A stretch of DNA of 31,904 nucleotides from an uncultured Eubacteriales bacterium (GCA_905198865.1 CAJKEB010000019.1:1-31904); one strand, 5' to 3'; shown: positions 6,848-15,472, counted from the stretch's first letter. Numbers and translations: made by a program. Notes: a model not told the origin generated them from the sequence alone.

Positions 6848-6918
6848 CAACAAATTTGAATTTCACAAAAAATAAGTAAAATTCAAACAAAAGTAACAAA
6901 AATTTACTTATTTTGTTA

Positions 6919-7131
6919 TTACTGTTCCGACTTGAAGCGTGAAAGTATTTCGTTTCTGAAGAAGAATGTAATGTCCCAAAGCGCACAAAGACCGATTATA
7001 GTGTAAATAATCCTGCTTACTACGCTTGTCTGGCTTCCGAAAAGAAACGCCACAATGTCAAATCTGAACACTCCGATAAGTCCCCAGTTAATTCCGCCGA
7101 TTATGAGCAATATTAATGTTATAATATCCAT
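6919..7131 (-). CDS. DUF378 family small membrane protein
   Basis: A 70-residue protein with two hydrophobic segments (residues 3-22 and about 38-56). The first carries G-G-I-N-W-G-L-I-G, the signature of the DUF378 (YuzA-like) family, followed by a short loop and a second helix ending in a charged tail. Biochemical function is unknown for the family. AGGAGG lies 7 bp before the ATG. It is 88 bp downstream of larC on the same strand and could be read with it, though I see no reason to tie it to the nickel cofactor. No clear promoter was found in the gap. Confidence 0.85.
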   Translation of the reverse strand: MDIITLILLIIGGINWGLIGVFRFDIVAFLFGSQTSVVSRIIYTIIGLCALWDITFFFRNEILSRFKSEQ

Positions 7132-7219
7132 TAAATAACCTCCTACATAGAACTATATTTTTTAATGGTATTATTTCAAAAATACTGCGGTTTTATACAT
7201 CAAAAATTTTTATAAAAAA

Positions 7220-8413
7220 TTATATTTCAAAAGTTATATCGGAAACAGAAATATCATTTTCTATCGCCGCTCTTTCTATATCATCATATTCCGGCTTTAC
7301 TCTCGAAACACCGTAGCCGTGCGATTTCTTTATACGGATTTCGCCGTACTTTGTATTCACAACCTCCTCTGTGCGGCTTAGGATATATCTGTTGGATATA
7401 TGCTCGCGCACGCCGATTGTCGTGGTGTGCTTAAAAATCAGTTTAAGCATTTCCTCTCTCTGATTTTCTCGGCACAGACAAGTCAGCAAAATACCGGGGC
7501 GGTTTTTCTTCATTCCGATCGGCACAGTGAACACATCAAGCGCACCCGCGTCAAACAACCGGTTTATTGCAAAGCCTATTTCCTCACCGGTCATGTCGTC
7601 TATGTTGCAGCACAGCTCCAAAATGACGTCTGTATCTGCGTTTAAATCCTCCTGTGCTTCACCGAGCATTATACGCATACAATTTGCCGCCCGAAAGTCC
7701 TTTGTTCCCATGCCATATCCGATTTTTGAAACCCTCATAACCGGCATGGGCGCAAATTCAGACGCAAAATGCCTGAGCAGTGCCGCGCCCGTAGGCGTAC
7801 AAAGCTCACTTTCTATATCGCCGCTGTAAATCGGAACATCACGCAGAATATACGCCGTTGCAGGTGCCGGCACGGGCAATATGCCGTGTGCGCATCTGAC
7901 CTGACCGCTTCCGACATTAACAGGCGATGCAATTATCTTATCCGGGGCAAGCTCCTCAAGCAGCATACAGGTCCCGACCACATCGGCAACCGCGTCCATG
8001 CTTCCGACCTCGTGAAAGTGGATATGCTCAACCGTGCGCCCATGCGCGTGACTTTCGGCTTCGGCAATCAGCTTGTATACCGCCAGAGCATTTTTACGCA
8101 CATAATCCGACACATCAAGAGAAGCTATAATATGCTCAATCTCTTTCATTCCGGTATGGTGATGAGAGTGATTATGTTGATGATTACGCTCGTGCATATG
8201 CTCGTGTTCTGCTGTGCCATTCACCGAAACTTCAACGTGAGTACCTGTTATTCCGCATTTGACCGACTTAGTTATCTTAAATTTTACGCCCGGAATATTA
8301 AGTCCGTTCAGCCTTTCGATAAATCTGTCAGGCTCCGCAGTGAGTTCAAGCAGTGCTGACATAAACATATCGCCGGCAGCTCCCATGTTACATTCTATAT
8401 ATAATATTTTCAT
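7220..8413 (-). CDS. larC: LarC, nickel insertion protein of pincer-nucleotide cofactor synthesis
   Basis: LarC inserts nickel into the pyridinium bis-thiocarboxylate nucleotide made by LarB and LarE, in a CTP-dependent reaction. The 397-residue protein starts with the typical N-G-A-A-G-D-M-F-M-S-A-L-L segment and has a histidine-rich stretch at about residues 70-88 (H-E-H-M-H-E-R-N-H-Q-H-N and more), which in this family is the nickel-binding insertion. F-H-E-V-G-S-M-D-A-V-A-D and C-N-I-D-D-M-T-G-E are further family blocks. In Lactobacillus the protein is made by frameshifting between larC1 and larC2; here a single uninterrupted frame covers both parts. It is the last gene of larE-larB-larC, 31 bp after larB. 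The ribosome site (AGGAATCGG) is moderate. Confidence 0.92.
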   Translation of the reverse strand: MKILYIECNMGAAGDMFMSALLELTAEPDRFIERLNGLNIPGVKFKITKSVKCGITGTHVEVSVNGTAEHEHMHERNHQHNHSHHHTGMKEIEHIIASLDVSDYVRKNALAVYKLIAEAESHAHGRTVEHIHFHEVGSMDAVADVVGTCMLLEELAPDKIIASPVNVGSGQVRCAHGILPVPAPATAYILRDVPIYSGDIESELCTPTGAALLRHFASEFAPMPVMRVSKIGYGMGTKDFRAANCMRIMLGEAQEDLNADTDVILELCCNIDDMTGEEIGFAINRLFDAGALDVFTVPIGMKKNRPGILLTCLCRENQREEMLKLIFKHTTTIGVREHISNRYILSRTEEVVNTKYGEIRIKKSHGYGVSRVKPEYDDIERAAIENDISVSDITFEI

Positions 8414-8444
8414 AATTACACCGATTCCTTTTAAATTATAACAC

Positions 8445-9191
8445 TTATATATGGTTTATCATACTCGCCAGATAGCCTGCGCCGAAGCCGTTATCGATAT
8501 TAACAACACTGACTCCGCCGGCACAGGAATTGAGCATAGAGAGCAGCGCCGAAAGTCCGCCGAATGACGCGCCGTAGCCTACGCTTGTCGGAACAGCAAT
8601 CACGGGGCAATCCACCAAGCCGCCAATAACACTGGCAAGCGCGCCCTCCATACCGGCAACAGCTATAATCACCCTTGCACTCATAATCTCGCCGGAATGT
8701 GCCAGAAGCCGATGCAAGCCCGATACGCCCACATCATAAAGACGCGTCACTTTGTTTCCTAATGCTTCTGCGGTCAGAGCCGCCTCCTCGGCAACCGGTA
8801 TATCGCTCGTCCCGCCTGTCGCAACGACTATATTAGTCTTTGTGTCAGGTGCAGGCATTTCGCCGATAATTCCCACGCTTCCGGTCTCATGATATTCAAG
8901 CGGCAGGCTTCTGCCTACCACCTCCGCTGCCGCTTTGCTCATTCTCGTAATCAGCACCGTTTTTTGACCATGCTCAAGCATGTTTTGCGCAATTCCGGCA
9001 ATCTGCTCAGGCGTTTTTCCGGCTCCGTAAATCACCTCGGCTATTCCCTGTCTTACGCTTCTGTGATGATCGACCTTTGCAAAGCCCAAATCATCAAAAG
9101 GCTCAGTTTTGAGCCTCAGTACAGCGTCGTCAACCGATATATTTCCGTTCGCAAGCTCGTTTAAAAGCTGTTTCAGCTCTCTTTGCTCCAT
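8445..9191 (-). CDS. larB: LarB, nicotinate adenine dinucleotide carboxylase/hydrolase
   Basis: LarB carboxylates the pyridinium ring of nicotinic acid adenine dinucleotide and cleaves the phosphoanhydride, the first step to the nickel-pincer cofactor. This 248-residue protein has the PurE-like C-terminal domain of the family: V-A-T-G-G-T-S-D-I-P-V-A-E-E-A, a G-M-E-G-A-L-A-S-V-I-G-G block and T-S-V-G-Y-G-A-S-F-G-G near the end. I start at the ATG at 9189-9191, because a GAGGA site lies about 10 bp upstream and the next 12 residues match the family N-terminus; an in-frame TTG 13 codons earlier sits almost on the larE stop. It lies between larE and larC in one operon. Confidence 0.93.
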   Translation of the reverse strand: MEQRELKQLLNELANGNISVDDAVLRLKTEPFDDLGFAKVDHHRSVRQGIAEVIYGAGKTPEQIAGIAQNMLEHGQKTVLITRMSKAAAEVVGRSLPLEYHETGSVGIIGEMPAPDTKTNIVVATGGTSDIPVAEEAALTAEALGNKVTRLYDVGVSGLHRLLAHSGEIMSARVIIAVAGMEGALASVIGGLVDCPVIAVPTSVGYGASFGGLSALLSMLNSCAGGVSVVNIDNGFGAGYLASMINHI

Positions 9192-9235
9192 TTTGCACCG
9201 TCCTCTTTTCTGCTCAAATTGCCTACGCAAAATTT

Positions 9236-10033
9236 CTATAGCCGCAGGGTTTCATTCATACTGCCCGTGCGGTAACCGCCCAAGTCCAACGAAACATATG
9301 TAAAGCCAAGACCCTTGAAATATTCGCAGACCTGCTGCGCCGCCTCAATCATCTTCGTGAACTCCTCAGGTTTGATTTCTATCCTCGCGGCCAAGCCGTG
9401 AATTCTGACCCTGACCTGAGTGAAGTTCAAATCCAGCAAAAACTGTTCGGCCTTGCCCACCATATTCAGCTTTTCTTCTGTAATCGGCTCGCCGTAAACA
9501 AATCTTGAAGCCAGACAGGCAAAAGACGGCTTATTCCACACGGAAAGTCCAAGCCGCTTTGACAGGCTGCGGATTTCAGTTTTGTTAAGCCCCGCATAAC
9601 GCAGCGGACTCTTTATATTCTGCTCCTTTACGGCGATTAAGCCCGGACGGTAGTCGCCGTCATCATCAACATTTGAGCCTTCGGCAATATTTTTTATGCC
9701 AAGCCCGCCTGCCGCCTTGCGCATTTTAGTAAACAGCTCGGTCTTGCACAAATAGCACCGATTAACAGGATTTTGAGAAAAGCCTTTGATACTTAATTCA
9801 TCGAACTTGACTAAAACATGCCTTATGCCCTCACTCTCACAAAATGCCTTGGCTTCGCTGAGTTCACGTTCGGGAAACAAGCAGGAACATACAGTAACGG
9901 CAGCTGCGTTATCACCCAATACGTCATGAGCAGCCTTAAGCAGAAAGGTTGAGTCAACACCGCCCGAAAACGCCACCGCAACAGAACCCAGTTCTTTAAG
10001 ATATTCTTTTAATATTTCATACTTTTTGTCCAT
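9236..10033 (-). CDS. larE: LarE, ATP-dependent sulfur transferase
   Basis: LarE adenylates the carboxyl groups of the LarB product and replaces oxygen with sulfur. The PP-loop ATP site S-G-G-V-D-S is at residues 23-28. Cys173 in K-P-S-F-A-C-L-A-S-R aligns in position with the sacrificial cysteine (Cys176) of the Lactobacillus enzyme; two further cysteines at 93 and 96 (N-R-C-Y-L-C-K) are family features. Whether sulfur comes from Cys173 itself or from a bound cluster cannot be decided here. The start is ambiguous between ATGs at 10039 and 10033; I prefer the second because its distance from AGGAA is better. It is first in larE-larB-larC and has its own promoter at 10083-10111. Confidence 0.93.
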   Translation of the reverse strand: MDKKYEILKEYLKELGSVAVAFSGGVDSTFLLKAAHDVLGDNAAAVTVCSCLFPERELSEAKAFCESEGIRHVLVKFDELSIKGFSQNPVNRCYLCKTELFTKMRKAAGGLGIKNIAEGSNVDDDGDYRPGLIAVKEQNIKSPLRYAGLNKTEIRSLSKRLGLSVWNKPSFACLASRFVYGEPITEEKLNMVGKAEQFLLDLNFTQVRVRIHGLAARIEIKPEEFTKMIEAAQQVCEYFKGLGFTYVSLDLGGYRTGSMNETLRL

Positions 10034-10082
10034 AGTCATTTCCTGCCTGTATCAATTTTGCAGCTTTAACTGTTATTATTAA

Positions 10083-10111
10083 ATTATAATAATATATTAT
10101 TTGATTGTCAA
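10083..10111 (-). promoter_or_regulatory. Promoter of larE-larB-larC
   Basis: TTGACA (10106-10111) and TATAAT (10083-10088) on the minus strand, 17 bp apart: full consensus. The leader to larE is about 45 nt and shows no obvious riboswitch. Confidence 0.8.
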
Positions 10112-10143
10112 TGCTAATCCAAAATTCAGTTTTATGGTAAAAC

Positions 10144-10170
10144 AAAAAGAACCAATGCGAATCCTTTTTT
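10144..10170 (-). terminator. Possible terminator after thiE
   Basis: An AT-rich stem (AAAAAGGA with TTCTTTTT, one wobble) followed by GTTTT on the minus strand lies just past the thiE stop and before the lar promoter. The stem is weak, so the call is tentative, but a boundary is expected here. Confidence 0.4.
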
Positions 10171-10178
10171 GTCAAAGC

Positions 10179-10757
10179 TCATCTGTCTATTATATTTTTA
10201 AAGCTGCTTATGTATTCGCTTATATTCCCGCAGCGCATAAAGCCGCTCATAACGCACACGCCGTCCGCGCCGGCGTCAAGCACCTCCGCGGCATTATCCG
10301 GTGTTATTCCGCCTATTGCATACACCGGAACATTTGCAGCGGATTTTATCTCATGCACAAAGTCCAATCCTCGTCCGGGAATACCGCTTTTGCAGTCGGT
10401 ATTAAACACATGTCCTGCCGTTACGGCAACTGCGCCGATAGTCTCGGCCTTTTTCAGCTGCTTAAGTGAGTGAACTGATGTGCTGACTTCAAATTCCGAC
10501 ACTGCCTGCGAATTTTTCTCAAAGACCGGCAGCGGCAGATGAATACGCTTATACCCAAGCTTGCGTGCTGTGCTTATAAACGTATGCGGAATTATCCGCT
10601 CCGAACCGACGGCACGCAAAAGCTCCGCATATTCCGCCGCGCATAAGTCCTTTTCCCTTAAAATAATATTTATTCCGTATTCAGCTATACTTTTTATTCT
10701 TGTACAGAAATCACCTACGCAAAGGTGTCTGTTTGAAACTGCAATTAACTCAGACAT
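10179..10757 (-). CDS. thiE: Thiamine phosphate synthase-family protein (ThiE/TenI)
   Basis: ThiE joins the thiazole and pyrimidine phosphates to give thiamine phosphate. This 192-residue TIM-barrel protein shows R-E-K-D-L early on, S-T-S-V-H-S, A-G-H-V-F-N-T-D-C-K-S-G, and Y-A-I-G-G-I-T-P-D-N-A followed by a phosphate-binding G-A-D-G-V-C-V-M-S-G. The H-V-F-N-T segment differs somewhat from the usual G-P-x-F-x-T-x-T-K of ThiE, so a TenI-like thiazole tautomerase is possible. It is the last gene of the thi operon. The ATG at 10755-10757 overlaps the thiH stop by 8 bp; a GTG four codons upstream is an alternative start. Confidence 0.82.
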   Translation of the reverse strand: MSELIAVSNRHLCVGDFCTRIKSIAEYGINIILREKDLCAAEYAELLRAVGSERIIPHTFISTARKLGYKRIHLPLPVFEKNSQAVSEFEVSTSVHSLKQLKKAETIGAVAVTAGHVFNTDCKSGIPGRGLDFVHEIKSAANVPVYAIGGITPDNAAEVLDAGADGVCVMSGFMRCGNISEYISSFKNIIDR

Positions 10758-11928
10758 ATATATAATCACTCATTACCGGCTGCAAGCCCTGCCTTACTAT
10801 TGCGTCATAGACCTCGCTGACAGTTCTTCCGTCCGAAATTTCAAACTGCTCATCGCCCTTTTTCTCGTTATCTTCGGTTCTTCCGCCTATTCCTACGGAA
10901 ACGCCCCCGGAAATCTTGGTAGCGGCAATTTTAATTATATTATCTCTGAACCGCTCACATTCGCGTGTGGAAATCGTGATGCTCGCAAACGGCATAAACA
11001 ACCTGTACGCGCAAATAACCTGCAAAAGCTGAGGCTCATGGACGTCTCTTGGGTTTATCTTATCATTGTTTATAATCGGGCGCAGCCTCGGACACGAAAA
11101 GGCAATTTCGGCATGAGGGTACTTCCTTTGCAGCAAATACGCGTGCATACCCGTTGCGAAAGCGTCCTTTCTGAAATCCGAAAGTCCCAGAAGCGCTGCA
11201 AATCCTACTCCGCGCATTCCGCCTCTTATTGCACGCTCCTGCGCATAAAAGCGGTACGGGAATATGCGCTTGTGTCCTGCAAGATGAAGCGTTTCGTATT
11301 TATCGCTGTCGTATGTCTCCTGAAATACGGTGACATAATCCACGCCGCACTCATGAAGATATGCGTATTCGTCGCTGTTCATCGGATAAACCTCTACTCC
11401 GATAACCTTGAAATACTTCTTTGCAATTTTACACGCCTCTCCGATATACTTAACGTCCGACATCTGTTTGCTTTCGCCGGTAAGTATAAGTACCTCCTGC
11501 AATCCGGTTTCGGCAATAGCGCGCATTTCGTTCTCTATCTCCTCCGCTGTCAGCTTAGCGCGGTTTATCTTGTTATGACAGTTGAAGCCACAGTATATGC
11601 AGTAGTTCTCACAGTAATTGGCGATATAAAGCGGAGTGAACATCATAACCGAATTTCCGAAATGCTTTCTTGTTTCCTCCTGAGCCTTTTGCGCAATTTC
11701 CTCAAGGTGTGGCAGCGCAGCCGGAGAGAGCAAAGCGGCAAAGTCCTCCGGGGTACGCACATCCCTGTTAAGCGCCGCAAGGACATCTTTTTCCGTGTAG
11801 CGGTCATAATCATATGCGTTCACAGCCGATATGACATCATCGAGCATATTCGACTTTAGAACCTCCATGTCGGGAAGATACTGCATATGGTCTATTCTGT
11901 TTTTGGGGTTATGCTCCTTAATCTGCAA
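10750..11928 (-). CDS. thiH: 2-iminoacetate synthase ThiH (radical SAM)
   Basis: Cleaves tyrosine to dehydroglycine (2-iminoacetate) for thiazole formation. The radical SAM cluster motif is C106-x3-C110-x2-C113 in N-Y-C-E-N-Y-C-I-Y-C-G-F, followed by the family blocks L-I-L-T-G-E-S, Y-P-M-N, V-F-Q-E-T-Y and A-F-S-C-P-R-L-R-P. The length of 392 residues is slightly above the usual size. The start is TTG at 11926-11928, with GGAGG 8 bp upstream. It lies 14 bp after thiG and overlaps thiE. Use of ThiH rather than the oxygen-dependent ThiO fits an anaerobe. Confidence 0.95.
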   Translation of the reverse strand: MQIKEHNPKNRIDHMQYLPDMEVLKSNMLDDVISAVNAYDYDRYTEKDVLAALNRDVRTPEDFAALLSPAALPHLEEIAQKAQEETRKHFGNSVMMFTPLYIANYCENYCIYCGFNCHNKINRAKLTAEEIENEMRAIAETGLQEVLILTGESKQMSDVKYIGEACKIAKKYFKVIGVEVYPMNSDEYAYLHECGVDYVTVFQETYDSDKYETLHLAGHKRIFPYRFYAQERAIRGGMRGVGFAALLGLSDFRKDAFATGMHAYLLQRKYPHAEIAFSCPRLRPIINNDKINPRDVHEPQLLQVICAYRLFMPFASITISTRECERFRDNIIKIAATKISGGVSVGIGGRTEDNEKKGDEQFEISDGRTVSEVYDAIVRQGLQPVMSDYIYV

Positions 11929-11942
11929 TTTCTGCGCCTCCT

Positions 11943-12725
11943 TTACTTCTCTAAAAATCCGGTGAGCGGCGACGAAGCCGACGCGCCCTTGTCAATCACT
12001 CTGCCCATTCCACTAAGGTAAGCCGTTCTTCCTGCCTCTATAGCCTTCTTAAACGCGCCCGCCATAGCCGCAACATCTCCGGCAGTGGCAATTGCGGTGT
12101 TCGCCATAACGGCTGCGGCGCCCATTTCCATTGCCTCACACGCCTGTGACGGCTTTCCTATACCTGCGTCAACTATTATCGGCAGGTCAATTTCGTCAAT
12201 AAGGATTTTGATAAATTCCTTTGTACATATTCCCTTATTCGAGCCTATAGGCGCGCCGAGAGGCATAATGCAGGCAGCGCCGGCATTCGCCATGTCACGC
12301 GCCGAATTCAAATCAGGGTACATATATGGCATGACAACATAACCCTCTTTTGCCAGTATTTCTGTTGCCTTTGCCGTCTCATAATTATCGGGAAGAAGAT
12401 ATTTTGAGTCTCTTATACACTCAATTTTTATAAAATCTCCGCAGCCCAGCTCTCTTGCAAGATGAGCAATCCGCACCGCCTCCTCGGCGTTTCTTGCACC
12501 CGAGGTGTTCGGCAGAAGAGTCACTCCCTTTGGTATGTAATCAAGAATATTCGCCACATCACCGGTTGCCGCACGGCGCAGAGCAAGCGTTATTATCTGG
12601 GCTCCCGCATTTTCCACCGCCGCCTTTATAAGGTCAAGTGAATATTTCCCCGAACCGAGAATAAACCTCGATGTGAATTCGTGTCCGTTTAAAATAAATT
12701 TATCTTCTGCTTTATTCTTATCCAT
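11943..12725 (-). CDS. thiG: Thiazole synthase ThiG
   Basis: Assembles the thiazole phosphate from deoxyxylulose 5-phosphate, dehydroglycine and ThiS thiocarboxylate. The 260-residue TIM-barrel protein shows the family opening F-x-S-R-F-I-L-G-S-G-K-Y, the L-R-R segment, L-L-P-N-T-S-G-A-R-N-A-E-E-A, M-P-L-G-A-P-I-G-S and D-A-G-I-G-K-P-S, all diagnostic of ThiG. AGGAGAAGA precedes the ATG. It sits between thiF and thiH in the operon. Confidence 0.96.
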   Translation of the reverse strand: MDKNKAEDKFILNGHEFTSRFILGSGKYSLDLIKAAVENAGAQIITLALRRAATGDVANILDYIPKGVTLLPNTSGARNAEEAVRIAHLARELGCGDFIKIECIRDSKYLLPDNYETAKATEILAKEGYVVMPYMYPDLNSARDMANAGAACIMPLGAPIGSNKGICTKEFIKILIDEIDLPIIVDAGIGKPSQACEAMEMGAAAVMANTAIATAGDVAAMAGAFKKAIEAGRTAYLSGMGRVIDKGASASSPLTGFLEK

Positions 12726-12761
12726 TTCATTCTTCTCCTATTTTCTGTTTTTCTCGTATTA

Positions 12762-13403
12762 TTAAGCCTCGTTTTCACCTAAAATAATTCTCAGAATCAT
12801 ATTAGCCTGATGCGCGGCACAGGCAGCCACACGCGGAGCCATAAGACCGTTCACATCTTTTGAATCGGTAACGCAGTCGCCGCATACGTAAAACTTATCG
12901 GAAATTTTGCGCGTTACTATGATGTTTGTACTTAAATATCCAGCCATACCCGAACCGGATATGACGGTCTTGCCCTCGCAGAGCATTGCGTTCACAAGCA
13001 TAGCCTTGTTTTCCGGGCGGTCAAACGCCTCGCATACGATATCATAATCCGCAAATATCTCCGCTGCATTATCCTCGGTAACCCTTATGTTTTTTACCTC
13101 TAACTCAACATACGGATTTATATTGCTTAAGACCTCCTGTATCGCTTCTGTCTTAGGTATTCCTATATGCTTTATATAATAATTCTGTCTGTTCAGATTT
13201 GTTATATCCACCACATCAAAATCGACAAGCAAAAGTCTGCCTATACCGGCACGCACAAGAGCCATTGCTATGTTTGAACCAAGTCCGCCCAGTCCGGCTA
13301 TTGCCGCCTGTGCATTTTTCAGTTTGCGGTATACCGCTTCGCCGTGCCGCTCAATGAGAGCGGCTTCTATTTCTTCACGCTTTATATCAGCCGCCTCCGA
13401 CAA
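12762..13403 (-). CDS. thiF: ThiF-family sulfur-carrier adenylyltransferase
   Basis: Activates the C-terminal glycine of ThiS by adenylation before sulfur transfer. The 213-residue E1-like protein has the ATP/nucleotide loop G-L-G-G-L-G at residues 38-43, a D-F-D-V-V-D strand, N-L-N-R-Q-N-Y, and one C-G-D-C pair near the C-terminus. It belongs to the short Clostridial ThiF type. The start is TTG at 13401-13403, preceded by GAGGTGG; it overlaps the end of thiS by 17 bp, which couples the two genes. No thiocarboxylate-forming rhodanese or IscS-like gene is in the window. Confidence 0.9.
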   Translation of the reverse strand: MSEAADIKREEIEAALIERHGEAVYRKLKNAQAAIAGLGGLGSNIAMALVRAGIGRLLLVDFDVVDITNLNRQNYYIKHIGIPKTEAIQEVLSNINPYVELEVKNIRVTEDNAAEIFADYDIVCEAFDRPENKAMLVNAMLCEGKTVISGSGMAGYLSTNIIVTRKISDKFYVCGDCVTDSKDVNGLMAPRVAACAAHQANMILRIILGENEA

Positions 13404-13584
13404 AACTGACCACCTCTATCTTATCACCGTCGCTTAGTACGGTTTTATCGTATTCACTCTTTGGAATAATTTCACCGTTGCGTTCAACCGCAACAAAAAC
13501 TGTTTTATAGCCCAAAGATTTGAGCATTTCGGAAACGCTTTTCCCATCTATGCCCTCAATTTCCTTACTGTTCACAAAAACCAT
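13387..13584 (-). CDS. thiS: Sulfur carrier protein ThiS
   Basis: A 65-residue ubiquitin-fold carrier that brings sulfur to ThiG as a C-terminal thiocarboxylate. The last residues are S-F-V-G-G-G, with the terminal diglycine required for activation by ThiF. L-S-D-G-D-K-I-E-V-V is the usual segment before it. It is first in the thi operon; GGAGG lies 9 bp before the ATG. Confidence 0.93.
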   Translation of the reverse strand: MVFVNSKEIEGIDGKSVSEMLKSLGYKTVFVAVERNGEIIPKSEYDKTVLSDGDKIEVVSFVGGG

Positions 13585-13632
13585 ACGTTAACACCTCCTG
13601 ATTTATTTAATATTTGACTACTCAAAGCAAAA

Positions 13633-13682
13633 ACGGTCACGAAGAAAGCTACACCCAAGGTGGTGTACCCCTTCGTGACCGT
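13633..13682 (-). terminator. Long hairpin terminator between tsf and thiS
   Basis: The 12-bp arms (13633-13644 and 13671-13682) pair exactly, with an inner 6-bp stem (13650-13655 with 13662-13667). On the minus strand TTTTTG follows, so it reads as a terminator of rpsB-tsf. A TTGACA at 13713-13718, with no convincing -10 box, lies upstream, so the hairpin could also act as an attenuator in a thi leader. The TPP riboswitch landmarks (CTGAGA, ACCTGAT) are absent. Confidence 0.75.
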
Positions 13683-13744
13683 GTCACTCTAATAAATATT
13701 TATCACAATAATGTTATTATGTCAAAGCATTATTTGATTATTTC

Positions 13745-14662
13745 TTATTTCATCATTGAAGCAACTTCTTCTGCGAAGTTATCCTGCTTCTTTTCGATGC
13801 CTTCGCCTGTCTCGAAACGAACGAAGCTCTTCAGTGCGATGCCTGAACCTGTCTCCTTTGAAACCTGCTCAACATACTTTGCAACTGTTTCCTTGTTTGC
13901 AGCCTTAACATATTCCTGCTCAAGCAGACAAACCTCTTTAAGCTCCTTTGCGAGACGGCCGGTAATCATCTTCTCGATGATGTTGTCCGGCTTGCTTGCA
14001 TTCTTAGGATCGTTCTTAGCCTGTGCCATGAGGATTTCCTTCTCATGCTCCTTGTAATCCTCCGGAACCTCTGCGCTTGAAAGGTACTTCGGATTGAGCG
14101 CAGCAATCTGCATTGCTACGTTCTTAAGGCACTCTTCTACTGCGTCGCTTTCCTCAGCTGATGCTTCAACCATAACGCCAATCTTACCTGCGGCGTGGAT
14201 ATAGTCAACGATAACGCCGTCTGTAGTAATCTTTTCAAAACGTCTGATGTTCATATTCTCACCGATTGTAGCAATCTTCTCGGTCAGAGCCTCGCCTACA
14301 GTCTGGCTTCCGCCATCGATTGTGAGAGTCTTGAGTTCTTCAACATCAGCCGGTGAATTGTGAGCGATAGTCTTTGCAACGTCCTCAACGAACTTCTGGA
14401 AGTCATCGTTCTTCGCAACAAAGTCTGTCTCTGAGTTTACTTCAACGATTACGCCAACGCCTTTTTCGATATAAGTCTTTACTATACCTTCAGCAGCAAT
14501 TCTGCCCGACTTCTTAGCAGCCTTTGAAAGACCCTTTTCTCTCAAATATTCAACAGCCTTTTCCTGGTCGCCGTCTGTCTCTGTAAGAGCCTTCTTACAA
14601 TCCATCATTCCGCAGCCGGTTATTTCTCTAAGAGCCTTTACGTCTTGTGCTGTAAATGCCAT
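13745..14662 (-). CDS. tsf: Translation elongation factor Ts
   Basis: Exchanges GDP for GTP on EF-Tu. The 305-residue protein has the UBA-like N-terminus with L-R-E-I-T-G-C-G-M-M-D-C-K-K-A-L and the core T-D-F-V-A-K-N motif that contacts EF-Tu, then two further core segments. I start at the ATG at 14660-14662 because AAAGGATG lies 8 bp upstream and the protein then begins M-A-F-T-A-Q-D-V-K as in the family. It follows rpsB by 69 bp, the usual bacterial order, and ends before a strong terminator. Confidence 0.97.
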   Translation of the reverse strand: MAFTAQDVKALREITGCGMMDCKKALTETDGDQEKAVEYLREKGLSKAAKKSGRIAAEGIVKTYIEKGVGVIVEVNSETDFVAKNDDFQKFVEDVAKTIAHNSPADVEELKTLTIDGGSQTVGEALTEKIATIGENMNIRRFEKITTDGVIVDYIHAAGKIGVMVEASAEESDAVEECLKNVAMQIAALNPKYLSSAEVPEDYKEHEKEILMAQAKNDPKNASKPDNIIEKMITGRLAKELKEVCLLEQEYVKAANKETVAKYVEQVSKETGSGIALKSFVRFETGEGIEKKQDNFAEEVASMMK

Positions 14663-14731
14663 TTTTAATTCATCCTTTCGATAATATATTAAATCTCTGT
14701 ACATAGCGGCTCAGCCGCATGAAAATCAAAA

Positions 14732-15472
14732 TTATTCGTCAAGCATATCAAGTGATACTTCCTCTTTTGATTCAGTATCTTCAATCTGCTCGCCCTGCTT
14801 GCCCTCTAAGATAGCGTTACCGATTGTTGAAACAATAAGCTTAACCGCACGGATAGCGTCATCGTTGCCGGGGATAGGATAGTCTGCTTCTTCCGGGTCA
14901 CAGTTTGTATCAACGATTGCGATAACCGGGATACCGAGCTTATGAGCCTCTGCAATAGCGTTCTTTTCCTTTCTCGGGTCAACAACAAACAAAGCTGACG
15001 GGAGATCCTGCATGTTCTTGATTCCGCCGAGGAACTTTTCAAGCCTTTCCTTCTCAAGGTTGAGCTTGATAACTTCCTTCTTCGGAAGAAGATCCATTGT
15101 TCCGTCCTCAGCCATCTTGTCGAGCTGGAACAGTCTGCCGATTCTCTGCTTGATTGTCTTGAAGTTTGTGAGCATTCCGCCGAGCCATCTTGCGTTTACG
15201 TAGAACATACCGGTTCTTTCAGCTTCTTCCTTGATAGCTTCCTGAGCCTGCTTCTTTGTACCTACGAAGAGAACACTTCCGCCTTCTGCAGCGATGTCAC
15301 GAGTGAAGTAGTATGCTTCTTCAATCTTCTTAACTGTCTTCTGAAGATCGATAATATAGATACCGTTTCTCTCTGTGAAAATGTACTCCGCCATTTTAGG
15401 GTTCCAACGACGTGTCTGGTGACCGAAGTGAACACCTGCTTCCAATAACTGTTTCATCTGAACTACTCCCAT
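14732..15472 (-). CDS. rpsB: 30S ribosomal protein S2
   Basis: Component of the small ribosomal subunit. The start M-G-V-V-Q-M-K-Q-L-L-E-A-G-V-H-F-G-H and the following R-R-W-N-P-K-M, together with F-V-G-T-K-K-Q-A-Q and the P-G-N-D-D-A-I-R segment, are diagnostic. Length of 246 residues is normal; the tail is acidic. GGAGGTG precedes the ATG by about 6 bp. The gene is transcribed with tsf from the promoter at 15607-15635 through a structured leader of about 125 nt. Confidence 0.97.
   Translation of the reverse strand: MGVVQMKQLLEAGVHFGHQTRRWNPKMAEYIFTERNGIYIIDLQKTVKKIEEAYYFTRDIAAEGGSVLFVGTKKQAQEAIKEEAERTGMFYVNARWLGGMLTNFKTIKQRIGRLFQLDKMAEDGTMDLLPKKEVIKLNLEKERLEKFLGGIKNMQDLPSALFVVDPRKEKNAIAEAHKLGIPVIAIVDTNCDPEEADYPIPGNDDAIRAVKLIVSTIGNAILEGKQGEQIEDTESKEEVSLDMLDE

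Noticed and set aside
13585..13744. TPP riboswitch ahead of thiS
   Set aside because: The conserved CTGAGA and ACCTGAT-type landmarks are absent; only a terminator-like hairpin is seen.
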